Notes: a model not told the origin generated them from the sequence alone. A DNA stretch of 64,000 nucleotides from Hevea brasiliensis (GCF_030052815.1 NC_079495.1:118216940-118280939); one strand, 5' to 3'. Numbered from the stretch's first letter, positions 35,142-46,795 are shown. Numbers and translations: made by a program.

Positions 35142-35420
35142 AAGAGATCGGAGGAGAGTTCTTATCCGGTCTCAATCCAAAATTTTAATAAATATTTAAC
35201 AGAGATCGGAGGAGAGTTCTTATCCGGTCTCAATCCAAAATTTTAATAAATATTTAACAGAGATCGGAGGAGAGTTCTTATCCGGTTCTCCACCCAAAAT
35301 TTTAACAAATAATTTAAAAGGTGGTCGGAGGAGAGTTCTTATCCGATCCCCAAGCTAAAAAATTAATAAATATTAAAGAGATCGGAGGAGAGTTCTTATC
35401 CGATTCTCAAATTAAATAAA
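35142..35420 (+). repeat. Five ~60-bp tandem repeats in the 5' LTR
   Basis: Each unit carries GATCGGAGGAGAGTTCTTATCC followed by an AT-rich spacer (AAAATTTTAATAAATATTTAA). Units are 56-61 bp long and differ by a few bases. The same five-unit set is in the 3' LTR at about 51799-52070. Confidence 0.85.
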
Positions 35421-35811
35421 ATAGCTCTTTCAAACAAAACTAACGTACAACAGTAACTCACTAAGGTTGTCTCATTTACTTATGTATCTGGGTAATCTGA
35501 ATTAGTGAAAAATCAAATATTCCTTTTGTCAAAAGGATTAACATTTCCATTCGAGCCCTCCTAACTAATTTATGAAGAACGTGAAGTTAAATCTACTTAC
35601 CCTTATTGAGGGACGAGGTGGGGTGCCTAACACCTTCCCCACCCGTTTACGGACCCCGAATCTAGAATCTCTGTTTTGAAGTGGTTTCATTTTAATTTAT
35701 TTTCACAAATGGTTTTCTTTAGTTTCCCTCAAAACTAAGGTGGCGACTCCTCACTCTTTCCCACTTCGGTGAGGGTTCGTCCAGGCGACCGCAAAACACC
35801 TTGCGACAGCT

Positions 35812-35829
35812 TGGCGACTCCGCTGGGGA
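35812..35829 (+). other. Primer-binding site, tRNA-Arg-like
   Basis: TGGCGACTCCGCTGGGGA starts three bases after the 5' LTR. It resembles the tRNA-Arg-type site I recall for Ogre/Tat elements. The tRNA match was not computed. Confidence 0.7.
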
Positions 35830-36679
35830 AGTATCCCCGGCCTAGAGGTCCAAAAGTAGATTTAATTTTTTCCGATCAAATTATAGTTAGGTGGGCTCAT
35901 TCGGCGATATTTTATACGTTAATTATTGTTATTCCTGCTAACTGTTTTACTTGTTTTGCTTGTTTTATTCCTTACAGCGCTTATTGTTTAAAAAAAAAAG
36001 AAAGGAAGAAAAAAGAAAAAGAAAGAAAATCCCCCTATATTGGGAAGAGGTAAATGTGTCCCTTCACACACTGAACACTCACACGATGTCCTCACACACT
36101 TCGGCCCTATACCCGGGCTTTCTTACCCTTTTAGGAAAGTAGGAGGGGGTCATGTAGCGGTACCCGTGGGTTCTACCCCGTTAGTATCCGTGAAGGCTTC
36201 TGCTCAAATTGAAACTCGTTCTATTCACTGTGATACCCGTGGAATTTTCCCGATAATATCATGGTTATAGAATGGGGCTCTACTGTTTACAGTAGGGGCA
36301 ATTTGGGAACCTGTGGCTTTTAGAAAATTAGATCCTGAGCTAAACTATCACGATAGCTGAAAGCCGTAGTAAGCTACCTTATAAGATAGAACTATCCAAA
36401 TAGGTAGCGCTCATCCGGTATCAGGAGTCTCCCTATTATAGGACAAAAGGGGCATACTTACTCTTACCCTGCTCTGCTTTAATTTCCTTTTGTTCATTTT
36501 TGTGAGGGTAATCTTGAATTCTACTGAAACACCTACACATTTTCCTACTTTGATAAATGTGTATGTGTCACCCTGTCAACAGTATGATTCAAAATTACCC
36601 AAATTTATCTTGCTAACGAGTTTTTCCGCAGGCATCACCAAATCAAGAGTCTGTGAAAAGGATAGGCATCATTTTTATC
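35830..36679 (+). other. Leader of the Ogre/Tat element
   Basis: No gene is seen between the primer site and ORF1. GAAGAG|GTAAATGTG near 36050 and a pyrimidine-rich TTTTTCCGCAG near 36632 could mark a leader intron, which I cannot confirm. A short A-rich run lies at 35990-36030. Confidence 0.4.
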
Positions 36680-38575
36680 ATGGCATCCTCGAGTCAGTCG
36701 GCAGAAGAGGTTCAGAATGCTAAACTTTGGTCCAAGTCGGCTCATAGTCCTGTATTCTCGCAAAATGATGTTTCCAAGGCACATGCTAGCTTACTACCTT
36801 CATTGGATCTGAATAAAATTGAGGTCAGAATGAACAGCCTCGAGGGTCTGTCTAATGGATGGAGGTCGCTTCCCGATCAGGTCAAGGCACGATTTGAAGA
36901 GAAGTACGGGAGGATTGCAACCTTAATGCGAGTCAAGGTCCAAATCCCGGCATTAAAGGCCATGCTGTCGGTTTGGAATCCTAAGTACGGGGTATTCTCT
37001 TTCAATGATATTGATACGGTTCCCACTATGGAAGAATATCAGGCATTACTAGGGATTCCTTACTCATTGCAGAATCGGATCTACCTACACCTCGAGCATA
37101 GGCAGACCTGGAAATGATTGGCACATATATTGGGTATTTCCCCAGAAGAAGTAAAGTCAAAAGAAATTGTCAAAGGAAACACGCATGGTTGGTATTGGAC
37201 ACATCTCAAGAAGTGGTTAGATCAATACCTCCAAGAGAAACAGTGGGATCGAGCTTCAGTGGCACTCGCTTTAGGAATCTATGGTCTGATTTTGTTCCCG
37301 GGACCATTGGGAATCATAACCTGCAGCACGGTGGAAGTATTCTGGGCAGTAGAAAGGCAGGAGGTCAATCCGATACCGGCAATTCTTGCGGAGACCTTAT
37401 TAACCCTTACCTATTGCAGACAACAGGGCAAAGGGGCCATTAAGTGTTGTTCTCAAATGTTATACCTCTGGATTATCAGTCACATGTGTCCTGTGGAAAC
37501 AAAGGGATTGACTTGGTATCTCGACCAGCCTCCCATCGAGAGGATGACCCGGTTAGTAATCAGTCCGAAGAATGAACAGCAGTGGTGGGAACGGATTTTG
37601 AGTTTCAATAGCCATGATTACTGTTAAAGGAAGCTGTGGGCGTCAGGCCAATCCGTTTTGATCGGCACAGGAGGTAATCAGTCGGTATCCCTAATCGGAG
37701 TAACCGGATACACAAGTTACACTCCGACATTGGTAATGAGGCAGTTTGGCTCAACACAGTCCAGGATCAACATTGAAGAATACCACCAAGGTCATTTCTA
37801 CCATGAGCTCAAGGAAGAGGAAGGGTTGAAAGTGGCTCGCAAGTCTTGGGAAAACATCGCTCTGATGGAGAGATCGCCTAAAGGCCCAAGTGCCTCTGGC
37901 GATTATCTTAAATGGAGAGCGGATAGGGACCGAGAACACTCAACTACAGAATTCGAAGATAGCAACCCTCGCCGAAACGTCCTATTAGAAGAAGCTGATA
38001 ATCGTCTGGTTGACTCACTACAAAAGGCAAATACCGAAAACTTACAACTGTAGGAACAAATAAAACAGTTGGAGGACCAACGACAGAAACTTAAAAGAAA
38101 GGCGAGAAGGCTCAAGGAAGAGGCAAGGGCCGAAAGGATGGGATTCGAAGAGCAAGAGGTATGGTGGGAAAAGGAAAAAGACTCTCTCCAAGCTGTGGTA
38201 AAAGAAGTAGAAGTACAGAATAGTAGGCTTCAGGAAAAAATAAAATACCAAGAAATACTCGTTGAAGAGTATAAACAAGAAAACAAAAAGAAGAAGCTCG
38301 AATTGAAAGAACAGGCACTACTCATCAACGATATCTTGAAAGAGTGTGCAAAGGAAAGGAAAGAGAAAGAAAGACAAGCTGTTCTCTATCAAGAACTGAA
38401 AGAGAATGTTGACCAGCTGGAGAGGACAATAGCACAGGGAAAACAAGAACTATTACCTGAATCCGAATACGCTTTGAAAGCATTTGACCCTGCCAAGCAA
38501 GAAGAAAGGTTATATGAGTATCTCAGAAAATGTCATCTCATTATAAAGAACCTCCCGGAGCCTAGGCCGATGTAA
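36680..38575 (+). pseudogene. Ogre/Tat ORF1, extra upstream reading frame
   Basis: A single frame of 632 codons starting MASSSQSAEEVQNAKLWSK. The N-terminal part (GYRIATLMRVKV-like region, then FNDIDTVPTMEEYQALLGIP, about residues 70-135) resembles the domain labelled DUF7745 in many plant Ogre-type ORF1 proteins. The C-terminal 200 residues are strongly charged (KRKARRLKEEARAERM onward) and look coiled-coil. Three in-frame stops interrupt it: TGA at 37115-37117, TAA at 37625-37627 and TAG at 38051-38053. Each is explicable by a single C-to-T change, since the frame is otherwise open with no indel. ORF1's function is not established; it may act in particle assembly. Confidence 0.75.
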
Positions 38576-41082
38576 AGAATACGGTGTACATATTATTCAG
38601 TTAATGAAGTAAGGTTATATGGCAAGAAAAAGGAGGGTGATGTGCATTCCGTCACTCGGCAGAATAATTACTCCCCACTTCCCCAAAATAACTACCGGCC
38701 ATATCCTTCCCCTCATGGCCAAACCATTGCAAACATCCCACCTCCTTTTCCAAATTATCCACACCCGCGCCCGCAGTATCCCCCACCAACAAATTACCAA
38801 CCTAGACCACCTCCTCCTCCTGCTCAACCAAGACCACCACCAAACAACCCAAGGCCCCCAAGAAACCCTGATCCACCTCTTCCCCTCCCGCTCAGTGAAA
38901 TATACCGATATCTCATCGGTATAAACCAGATAGTACCAGTTCCCCTAGACCCAATTCAGCCTCCATATCCCAGGTGGTATGATGCCACTGCCCGTTGTGA
39001 GTATCATGGAGGGGCACAAGGGCACTCAACTGACAACTGCGGAGCACTCAGGGGAAGAGTGCACGCCTTAATCCGGAACGGGTGGCTGAAAATTGAGGGA
39101 AATGGTTCCATCCCCAATGTTACCTCAAACCCATTGCCCAACCATAATGCGGGCAATGGTGTAAATATGATAGAGTCTGATGGAGAAAGACCAACACCGA
39201 AAGTAGACAAGCTGGTTCCTCACTTTGAGGAAATTTTTGCTGTGGCAATGAGGGAAGGCTACCTTTGCCCTCAGGCAACAGGATCGGAAGAAAGTACGGG
39301 GTGTCCTTACCATGGAGGGGCAGCTGATCATGAGCTGCGAGACTGTAAGGGATTCAAGCGAGAAGTTCAGAACTTGTTATTCCTCAAAGTTCTGAGATGT
39401 CGGACAAGGTCGAGGACGGAAGGGGGAGTGAACACAACTAGATTCAGCCAAGATGCTTCTACCTCCAAACCCAGAATCACCTTCTCTCCCCCAGTAGCCT
39501 CACCACCAGTAATTGTTATCCGAACTCCGCCTCAGCTCCCTATCACAAATACTCATATTGTCCCTTGGAACTATAATTTCCAAGTTTTCACTCAAGGAGC
39601 ATCAAGCAGTACATCAGCTCCTAATCTCGCCTCACCTCCGGCACCACCAAAACCATGTTTCACTCCTCATGAACATTTTAAAATGACTTATGCCGGACCT
39701 GCCACCAGTACTACTCCCCAAGTTGATCCCCAACCCGTCGCTGCCACAAAACCCTCCTCCCTTGAGCAAGAGGTCGAGTTCATAACTCGAAGTGGGAGGT
39801 GTTACGGGAACGAAGAGAAAGAAAAGAGAAAAGGGAAAGTAAAGATGGGAGAGCCATTGAAAAATACTGAAGAGGAGGTTGAGAAGACAGGGGAAGTAGA
39901 GCCTGCCGGGCATAAAGAAGAGGAGGAACTGCTGCTCCAAATAATGAAACAGAGTGAGTATGACGTGGTGGAGCAGTTGAGGAAGACACCTGCCCGAATT
40001 TCATTGTATCACCGATCCCGAGCTCGTATACACCGACAAGCCTTGCAGAGGATCCTGGATCAGGCCTTCGTAAACCCCGACATCACTCCGGGACAGTTTG
40101 AGAAGATAGTGGGACAAATCCAGGCATCCAGTTTTGTTACTTTCTCAGAAGACGAGATAGACCCAGCAGGTTTAAGGTACACTAAAGCTCTGCATGTAAC
40201 GGTGAAATGTAAGGGTTGTATAGTAGCCAAGGTACTTATTGATAACGGATCAGCTCTCAATGTACTCCCTAGTGCTACCTTGGCCAGGTTGCCAGTTGAC
40301 CAATCAGATATACGTCAAAGTGCTATGGTGGTAAGAGCCTTTGATGGTACCAGAAGAGAAGTATTGGGAGATATTGACTTGCCACTCCAAATTGGCGCAT
40401 GCACCTTCAACGTCACATTCCAAGTGATGAATATTGAGCCGGCCTATACTATGTTGCTAGGGAGGCCTTGGATCCATTCTGCGAACGCCGTTCCCTCAAC
40501 TCTGCACCAAAAGATAAAATACATCATGGACGGCAAAATCATCACGGTGAGAGGAGAAGAAGCCATATTAGTCACCAAGCCACAATCACTTCCATACGTG
40601 GAAGCTGCTGAGGAGTCGTTGGAAAGTTCTTTCCAGGCTCTTGAATTGCAAGACACCGGAAATGATGGGGCTATGGCTATGGTGGCCAAGGTAATGTCAA
40701 GGAATGGGTATCAAGAGGGCAAAGGCTTGGGCACCGCATTGCAAGGAATCGTTGAACCCATACCGGCTATCCAGAAGATAGGTCGCTGTGGTTTGGGTTA
40801 TGAGGAAGATGCCCTTATGGATGGGCGATTCTGGATGAGGAAAATACTTCGGGATCAAAGGTTCGATCAGAAAATGGGAAAGATGAAAGTAGTCTTGAGA
40901 ATCACAGAAGTCTTCACTAAACCGGTCATTGAAAATCCGACAGATGTGGAAGAATCACCTGATGAACCATCCATCGATGTCATCTACCTGGATTCCTTGT
41001 ATGGAGCTCTGGTCTCGCCAATAGCTGAGGGGCAGGAACTAGACAACTGGACGGCAGAGGACATCCCTGTACTCAATTTCGA
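38576..41082 (+). CDS. Gag tail, protease and G-patch-like ORF of the Ogre/Tat element
   Basis: The frame is the same as ORF1, separated from it by the TAA at 38573-38575, and stays open for over 800 codons. It begins near GKKKEGDVHSVTRQ, then a proline-rich stretch (about 38700-38900), two zinc-knuckle-like motifs (CEYHGGAQGHSTDNC and CPYHGGAADHELRDC), the protease active site VLIDNGSALNVLP (D at 40241) with MLLGRPWIHSANAV, and a G-patch-like segment NGYQEGKGLGTALQGI followed by GRCGLGYEE (about 40690-40810). The usual gag core before the proline-rich tail is absent. The ORF ends at a splice donor, TTCGA|GTAAAG, with TAA just inside the intron. No internal stop is seen. Confidence 0.85.
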
Positions 41083-41265
41083 GTAAAGTACCTTTGGTTA
41101 TCTACACTTGATCATTTTGTCCATGGTGACAAGTGTAACTCTGTAAATGGACCTTTTTCTTATGGCATAAACATTAATGAATTAATAGCGCATTTTAAAT
41201 CCAATTCTCTCTTTCTTTCCTTTTGAATTCCATCCTTATAATACGTTCTATTTTTATTCATTCAG
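41083..41265 (+). other. Intron between protease and reverse transcriptase
   Basis: It starts GTAAAGTACC and ends TTTTTATTCATTCAG, 183 bp, AT-rich. The unspliced frame hits TAA at once. Splicing joins GA to G to form a glutamate codon and enters the frame that leads, without a stop, into the RT ORF. An intron at this place is a known Ogre feature and regulates the Gag-Pro to Pol ratio. Confidence 0.82.
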
Positions 41266-43109
41266 GACCATTCATCAATTAACACCTAATAATCCAATAG
41301 ACTCAGAAATTCCTCTGGTTAATTTTGAAATCCCCATAACTGCCATTACTTCAAGTGATTCTGAGGAAGACCTTACAGAAGAAAGCAATGAAAAGGATGA
41401 ACCCTCCCTAGTGCCTTGTGGAGACGAAACGCACACCATAAACTTAGGCACAGAAGAAGTAAAAAGGGAACTTAAGGTAGTGGAGAGTGAAGAATTGGGA
41501 GATATGATCAGTTTGCTTAAAGAATTCCTCGACGTATTTTCCTGGAGCTATGATGATATGGTTGGTTTGGACCCCCAGATAGTGACGCACAAAATTCCCC
41601 TAATTCCGGGGACAGTCCCGGTAAAGCAGAAGTTAAGGAGAATGAATCCCGACACACTGCTCAAAGTTCGGGATGAAGTCAAGAAACAGTATGACGCTGG
41701 GTTCCTGGAAGTGGTCAAATACCCCCAATGGGTGGCTAACGTCGTCCCGGTAATGAAGAAGGACGGGAGAGTCAGGGTGTGCGTTGACTACAGGGATCTT
41801 AATAAAGCAAGCTTGAAAGACAATTTCCCTCTCCCCCACATTGATGTGTTAGTAGACAATGCTGCGGGATTAGGTAGGTGTTCATGTATTGATGGGGCAT
41901 CAGGGTACAATCAGATCCCAATGGACGAGGAAGACAAGGATAAAACTGCTTTCATCACTCAATGGGGAGTATTTTGCTATCGGGTCATGCCTTTCGGGTT
42001 GAAGAATGCTGGTGCTACCTACCAGCGCGCAATGGTCACATTATTCCACGATATGATGCATAAAGAAGTGGAGGTGTACGTGGATGATATGATCATCAAA
42101 TCCAGGGGAAAAGAGAGCCACGTACAGGTGATGAGGAGGGTATTCGAAAGGCTCAGAAATACCGGTAAACCAACCTGCCAAATGCATATTCAGAGCTAGA
42201 TCTGGAAAGTTGTTGGGATTCATAGTAAGCGAGAGGGGAATAGAAGTTGATCCAGACAAGGTTCGAGCTATTCAAGAAATGCCATCCCTAAAAACAGAAA
42301 GGGAAGTGCGCAGTTTCCTGGGAAAATTGAACTACATATCAAGGTTTATTTCCAACCTCACTGCCAAAGCTGAGCCTATATTCAGACTACTCTGGAAGAA
42401 CAACTCCACCCAATGGGATTCAGTTTGCCAAGAGGCTTTTGAGAAAATCAAGCAATACTTGTCAAGCCCACCAGTATTGGTTCCACCCGTGGCGGGGAGG
42501 CCTCTAATCCTGTATATGGCAGTCCAACAGAACTCGATGGGATGCATTTTGGGACAACATGATGATACCGGCCGTAAGGAGAGGGCTATTTATTACCTGA
42601 GCAAGAAGTTCAATGATTGTGAGTCAAGGTACTCTTTCTTAGAAAAGACTTGCTGCGTGTTAGCCTGGACAGCAAATCGCCTCAAGCACTACATGTTGAA
42701 TCACAAGACATGGCTCATCTCCAGGATGGATCCTATCAAATATGTATTCGAAAGCCCATTCGTGCCAGGTAGGATAGCCAAGTGGCAGGTCATACTCTCC
42801 CAATATGACATAGTCTATATGACCCGGAAAGCGGTGAAAGGTAGCGTGATCACTGACCTCCTAGCAGAAAATCCTATCCAGGATTATGAAGCTCTGGATT
42901 TTGAGTTCCCTGATGAGCATATTAATGAAGTAGACTACGAAGAAGAGGGGCCAGCCGATGTATGGGAAATGTATTTCGACGGAGCTGTCAATTTGTCCGG
43001 TAATGGAGTTGGAGCTGTATTGATATCCCCGGATGGAAAACACTTTCCGATAGCTATCAAGTTGAGATTTGATCGCACCAACAACGTCGCGAATCTGAAG
43101 CTTGTGTGA
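41266..43109 (+). pseudogene. Ogre/Tat reverse transcriptase, RNase H and start of second RNase H
   Basis: After the splice the frame reads TIHQLTPNNPIDSEIPL, an acidic linker, then RT blocks: FLDVFSWSYDDMVGLDP, VRVCVDYRDLNKAS, CIDGASGYNQIPM, RVMPFGLKNAGATYQRA and the active site VEVYVDDMIIKS (about 42074-42088). A stop and a one-base shift at about 42165-42199 break RT in its thumb. The second frame starts at LGFIVSERGIEVDPDKV and continues through RNase H. A second, archaeal-type RNase H begins at WEMYFDGAVNLSGNGVGAVL, as in the Tat lineage. Compensating indels break that domain near 43080-43180. Confidence 0.87.
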
Positions 43110-44679
43110 TGGGTCTACAGTGCCATCAAAATGAAAATCGAAGTTGGAGGTATATGGAGACTCAAACGATTATTTATCAAGTCAAAGGGGAATGGCAAAC
43201 CAAGGATCCGAAGCTAATCCCATATCAGAAGTACTTACTGGAGCTGATTAAGAAATTCGAAGAGATCTCTTTCACTCATCTTAGTAGAGACAAGAATCAA
43301 TTTGCTGATGCTTTAGCTACTTTAGCTGTTATGGCCCAAATGGAAGAAGGGTGGATGACTCAGATATTGAAGATTAAAGCAAGGGATGAGCCAGCTTACT
43401 GCTTCATGATTGAAGAAGAGCCCGATAGTAAGCCGTGGTATCATGACATCCTGGTCTACTGCAGAACCAGAGAATTCCCTTCGGGGGCAAGCAAAAACGA
43501 AAAGAGGATGATTCGGAGATTAGCACTGGGATACTTCCCTAGTGGAGAAGTCCTATACAAGAGGAGCTCCAACGGCGAATTGTTGAGATGTGTGGATGCA
43601 AAAGAGGCGAAGAAGATCCTTTTTGAGACTCATGGGGGAAATTGTGCAACCCATGCCAATGGGCACATGATGGCTAAGCAAATTATGCGACGGGGGTATT
43701 TCTGGACCACAATGGAAAATGATTGCATCGAGTATTTCCGAAAGTGCTATAAGTGTCAGATTTATACCGATCCGATAAATGTGCCACCACACAAGTTGTT
43801 CAACCTCGTCTCACCATGGCCTTTCGCAATGTGGGGCATCGATGTGATTGGTCCCATCAATCCCAAGGCATCCAATGGGCACAGATTCATCCTTGTAGCC
43901 ATCGACTATTTCTCCAAGTGGGTCGAGGCGACATCCTATGCTCACATCACACAGAACACGTTTCTCAAATTCCTCAGAAGCAGCATCATCTGCCGACATG
44001 GTCTCTCCAATGAAATTGTCACTGACAACGCTAAGAATCTCAATGGTCCAAAGATTCAAAAATTGTGTGATCAATACAAAATCCGACATCTCAATTCCTT
44101 CCCATACCGTCCCCAGATGAATGGAGCGGTGGAAGCCGCAAATAAAAATCTCAAGAGGATAATCCGAAAAATGACGGTCACATATAGGAATTGGCATGAT
44201 ATGTTTCCCTACGCTCTTCACGCATACCGGACTTCTGTGAGAACCTCAACGGGGGCAACTCCATACTCATTGGTTTACGGGATGGAAGCAGTATTACCTA
44301 TTGAAGTTGAAATTCCTTCCCTAAGGATTCTGAGGGAATCGGGGATTGATGAGTCAGAATGGATCCAGTCGAGGTTGGATCAGTTAAACTTGCTGGATGA
44401 GAAAAGGTTAACAGCGGCATGTCATGGGCAGTTATACCAGAGGAGAATGGCTAGGGCATTTGACAAAAGCGTTCGCCCACGCGAATTCCAACCCGGGGAC
44501 CTAGTTCTGAAAAAGGTGCTGCCGAATCAAAATGATCCCCGTGGCAAATGGTCACCAACCTACGAGGGACTCTATGTGGTTAAAAAGGCATTTTCTGGAG
44601 GAGCCTTGATCTTGATCCACATGGATGGAGAAGAATTTCCAAGACCGGTGAATGCTGACACTGTCAAGAGATACTATGC

Positions 44680-44683
<4 letters not shown>
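43106..44683 (+). CDS. Ogre/Tat second RNase H end and integrase
   Basis: 525 codons in one frame. The start overlaps the damaged second RNase H (MGLQC near 43109; TIIYQVKGEWQTKDPKL; LSRDKNQFADALATLA). The integrase zinc finger shows HGGNCATH and CYKCQ. The core carries the DDE residues in GIDVIGPINP, VTDNAKNLNG and GAVEAANKN. The C-terminal domain includes FQPGDLVLKKV and KWSPTYEGLYVV, and ends KRYYA. Integrase would insert the cDNA into chromosomes. This stretch is open; the breaks lie upstream. The true start is not the first ATG, since the protein is part of Pol. Confidence 0.87.
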
Positions 44684-44714
<31 letters not shown>

Positions 44715-45495
44715 TAGGGGTGAAAACTCGAAAGGGCGCTCCTAGCAAAATGTGTAAAAGAAAGCGAAAACCCCGAAGGGGCGCTTTCTGAAAAATGAGT
44801 GAAGGATGAAAAAACGAAAGGGCGTACTGAAAGAGCGAGTAAAAAAAAAAGGGGCTTAGGGGTGAAAACCCAAAAGGGCATCCCAAGAACAAAAAGGGAG
44901 AAATAAGGAAAGAAGCATGAAACCGAGAAGGGAAATAAATCGTCATGGCATGAGACTTCAGAGTACTTGAAATAATGGCAGTTAAGGAACTTCAAAGCTA
45001 ACCACAAGGAATGTGTGAGGTCTAACCTTGTACCCATTTCTTTGAAACTCTATCTTTGCTCTTATTAAAACCGTAATAAAGTCATACTTCATTCCCAATG
45101 CTTTTATCCTTTATATTCATTCTTTAACATTATCCTTCTGCAATCTTGTTATTTAATGCGCTATTAATCAATTAAAATTTTGCTATAGGATTAGGATTTA
45201 ACAATTGATAACCTCACGTACTTTACTATGAGATTTGCAGGGAATGACCAGGAAAAGGGTACACAAAAAAGGACTAGAGGTGAAAACCCGGAAGGGCGCT
45301 TTTAGTCACATAGACAAAGGAGAAGTGAAAACCCGTAAGGGCGCATCTCGGGAGAAAGTTGAAAAACAGAAGAGGGGCATTTGAAAATGGGGTCATAGGT
45401 CAAGTCTTGCAACTCGTCCTCCATTCATCATTGACCTTCAAGATTCTGTTAAGTACACTTCATTGGGGAAGAACTTCCTGTGTCCGGATTAGGCT
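44684..45495 (+). other. 3' untranslated region with poly-A run and recurring 20-base motif
   Basis: A run of about 27 A starts at the integrase stop (44684-44710). A motif close to GTGAAAACCCGAAAGGGCGC then recurs about seven times (near 44720, 44766, 44808, 44861, 45279, 45323 and 45360), with changes. The rest is non-coding and AT-rich. Confidence 0.7.
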
Positions 45496-46650
45496 TGCCA
45501 TGTAAGTTGATTTTAATTTCCTGCACTTTTAAATTTTCAGTTATCAACCTCTGGTTCCTTGATCTAAGTTGATTTTAATTTTCAGCAATTTACATTTCCT
45601 GTTATCAACCTCTGGGTCATTGATCTAAGTTGATTTTAATTTCTAGCAATTTAAATTTCCTGTTATCAACCTCTGGGTCCTTGATCTAAGTTGATTTTAA
45701 TTTCCAGCAATTTAAATTTCCTGTTATCAACCTCTGGTTCCTTGATCTAAGTTGATTTTAATTTCCAGCAATTTAAATTTCCTGTTATCAACCTCTGGTT
45801 CCTTGATCTAAGTTGATTTTAATTTTCAGCAATTTAAATTTCCTGCTATCAACCTCTGGTTCCTTGATCTAAGTTGATTTTAATTTTTAGCAATTTAAAT
45901 TTCCTGCTATTAACCTCTGGTTCCTTGATCTAATTTGATTTTAATTTTCAGCAATTTAAATTTCCTGCTATCAACTTCTGGTTCCTTGATCTAAGTTGAT
46001 TTTAATTTCCAGCAATTTACATTTCCTGTTATCAACCTCTGGTTCCTTGATCTAACTTGATTTTAATTTCCAGTAATTTACATTTCCTGCTATCAACCTC
46101 TGGTTCCTTGATCTAAGTTGATTTTAATTTCCAGCAATTTACATTTCCTGCTATCAACCTCTGGTTCCTTGATCTAAGTTGATTTTAATTTCCAGCAATT
46201 TACATTTCCTGTTATCAACCTCTGGTTCCTTGATCTAAGTTGATTTTAATTTCCAGCAATTTAAATTTCCTGCTATCAACCTCTGGTTCCTTGATCTAAG
46301 TTGATTTTAATTTCCAGCAATTTAAATTTCCTGCTATCAACCTCTGGTTCCTTGATCTAAGTTGATTTTAATTTCCAGCAATTTACATTTCCTGTTATCA
46401 ACCTCTGGTTCCTTGATCTAAGTTGATTTTAATTTCCAGCAATTTACATTTCCTGCTATCAACCTCTGGTTCCTTGATCTAAGTTGATTTTAATTTCCAG
46501 CAATTTACATTTCCTGTTATCAACCTCTGGTTCCTTGATCTAAGTTGATTTTAATTTCTAGCAATTTACATTTCCTGCTATCAACCTCTGGTTCCTTGAT
46601 CTAAGTTGATTTTGATTTTCAGCAATTTACATTACCTGCAATTGGACTTT
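45496..46650 (+). repeat. Tandem array of a 61-bp unit, about 18 copies
   Basis: The unit holds TTATCAACCTCTGGTTCCTT, then GATCTAAGTTGATTTTAAT, then TTCCAGCAATTTACATTTCC, and repeats every 61 bp with few changes. The clean copies run from about 45550 to 46620; degraded copies lie at both edges. It sits between integrase and the polypurine tract, where Ogre-type elements often carry tandem repeats that can seed satellites. Confidence 0.92.
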
Positions 46651-46741
46651 GATTCATGTTGCCAACCTATAGGTCACTAACTTAGGTGTGCTTTAGTTCC
46701 CTAACTTCGAACACCTAATCGTCCAAAATATGAGTCTGAAT

Positions 46742-46795
46742 CTTTACATAATTCCCACACGGGAAATTTTTCCCTTTAATAGGAATTATGTAAAG
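46742..46795. repeat. Perfect 14-bp inverted repeat ahead of the polypurine tract
   Basis: CTTTACATAATTCC (46742-46755) and its exact reverse complement GGAATTATGTAAAG (46782-46795). The loop between them holds a second small palindrome (GGGAAATTTTTCCC). The right arm runs into the polypurine tract. Confidence 0.85.

Larger units (their letters stand above)
30134..35808 (+). repeat. 5' LTR of the Ogre/Tat element
   Basis: 5675 bp. It starts TATCGACACC where the partner has TGTCGACACC, and ends CCTTGCGACA. GATCGG/CCGATC words recur throughout. It holds a broken copy of the antisense gene, an antisense TATA box (32769-32776), a sense TATA box (34175-34182) and five ~60-bp tandem repeats near its end. 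Confidence 0.9.

Noticed and set aside
44684..44710. Poly-A run as the tail of a SINE, LINE or processed gene copy
   Set aside because: It begins exactly at the integrase stop of the Ogre/Tat element, with no target duplication and no non-LTR coding sequence upstream.
44552..45037. 161-codon minus-strand ORF rich in phenylalanine and serine
   Set aside because: Composition comes from the poly-A run and the GAAAACCCGAAAGGG repeats read on the other strand; no relative in the second LTR or other elements.
45496..46650. CRISPR array
   Set aside because: The 61-bp units are contiguous, with no unique spacers, and the context is a plant retrotransposon.
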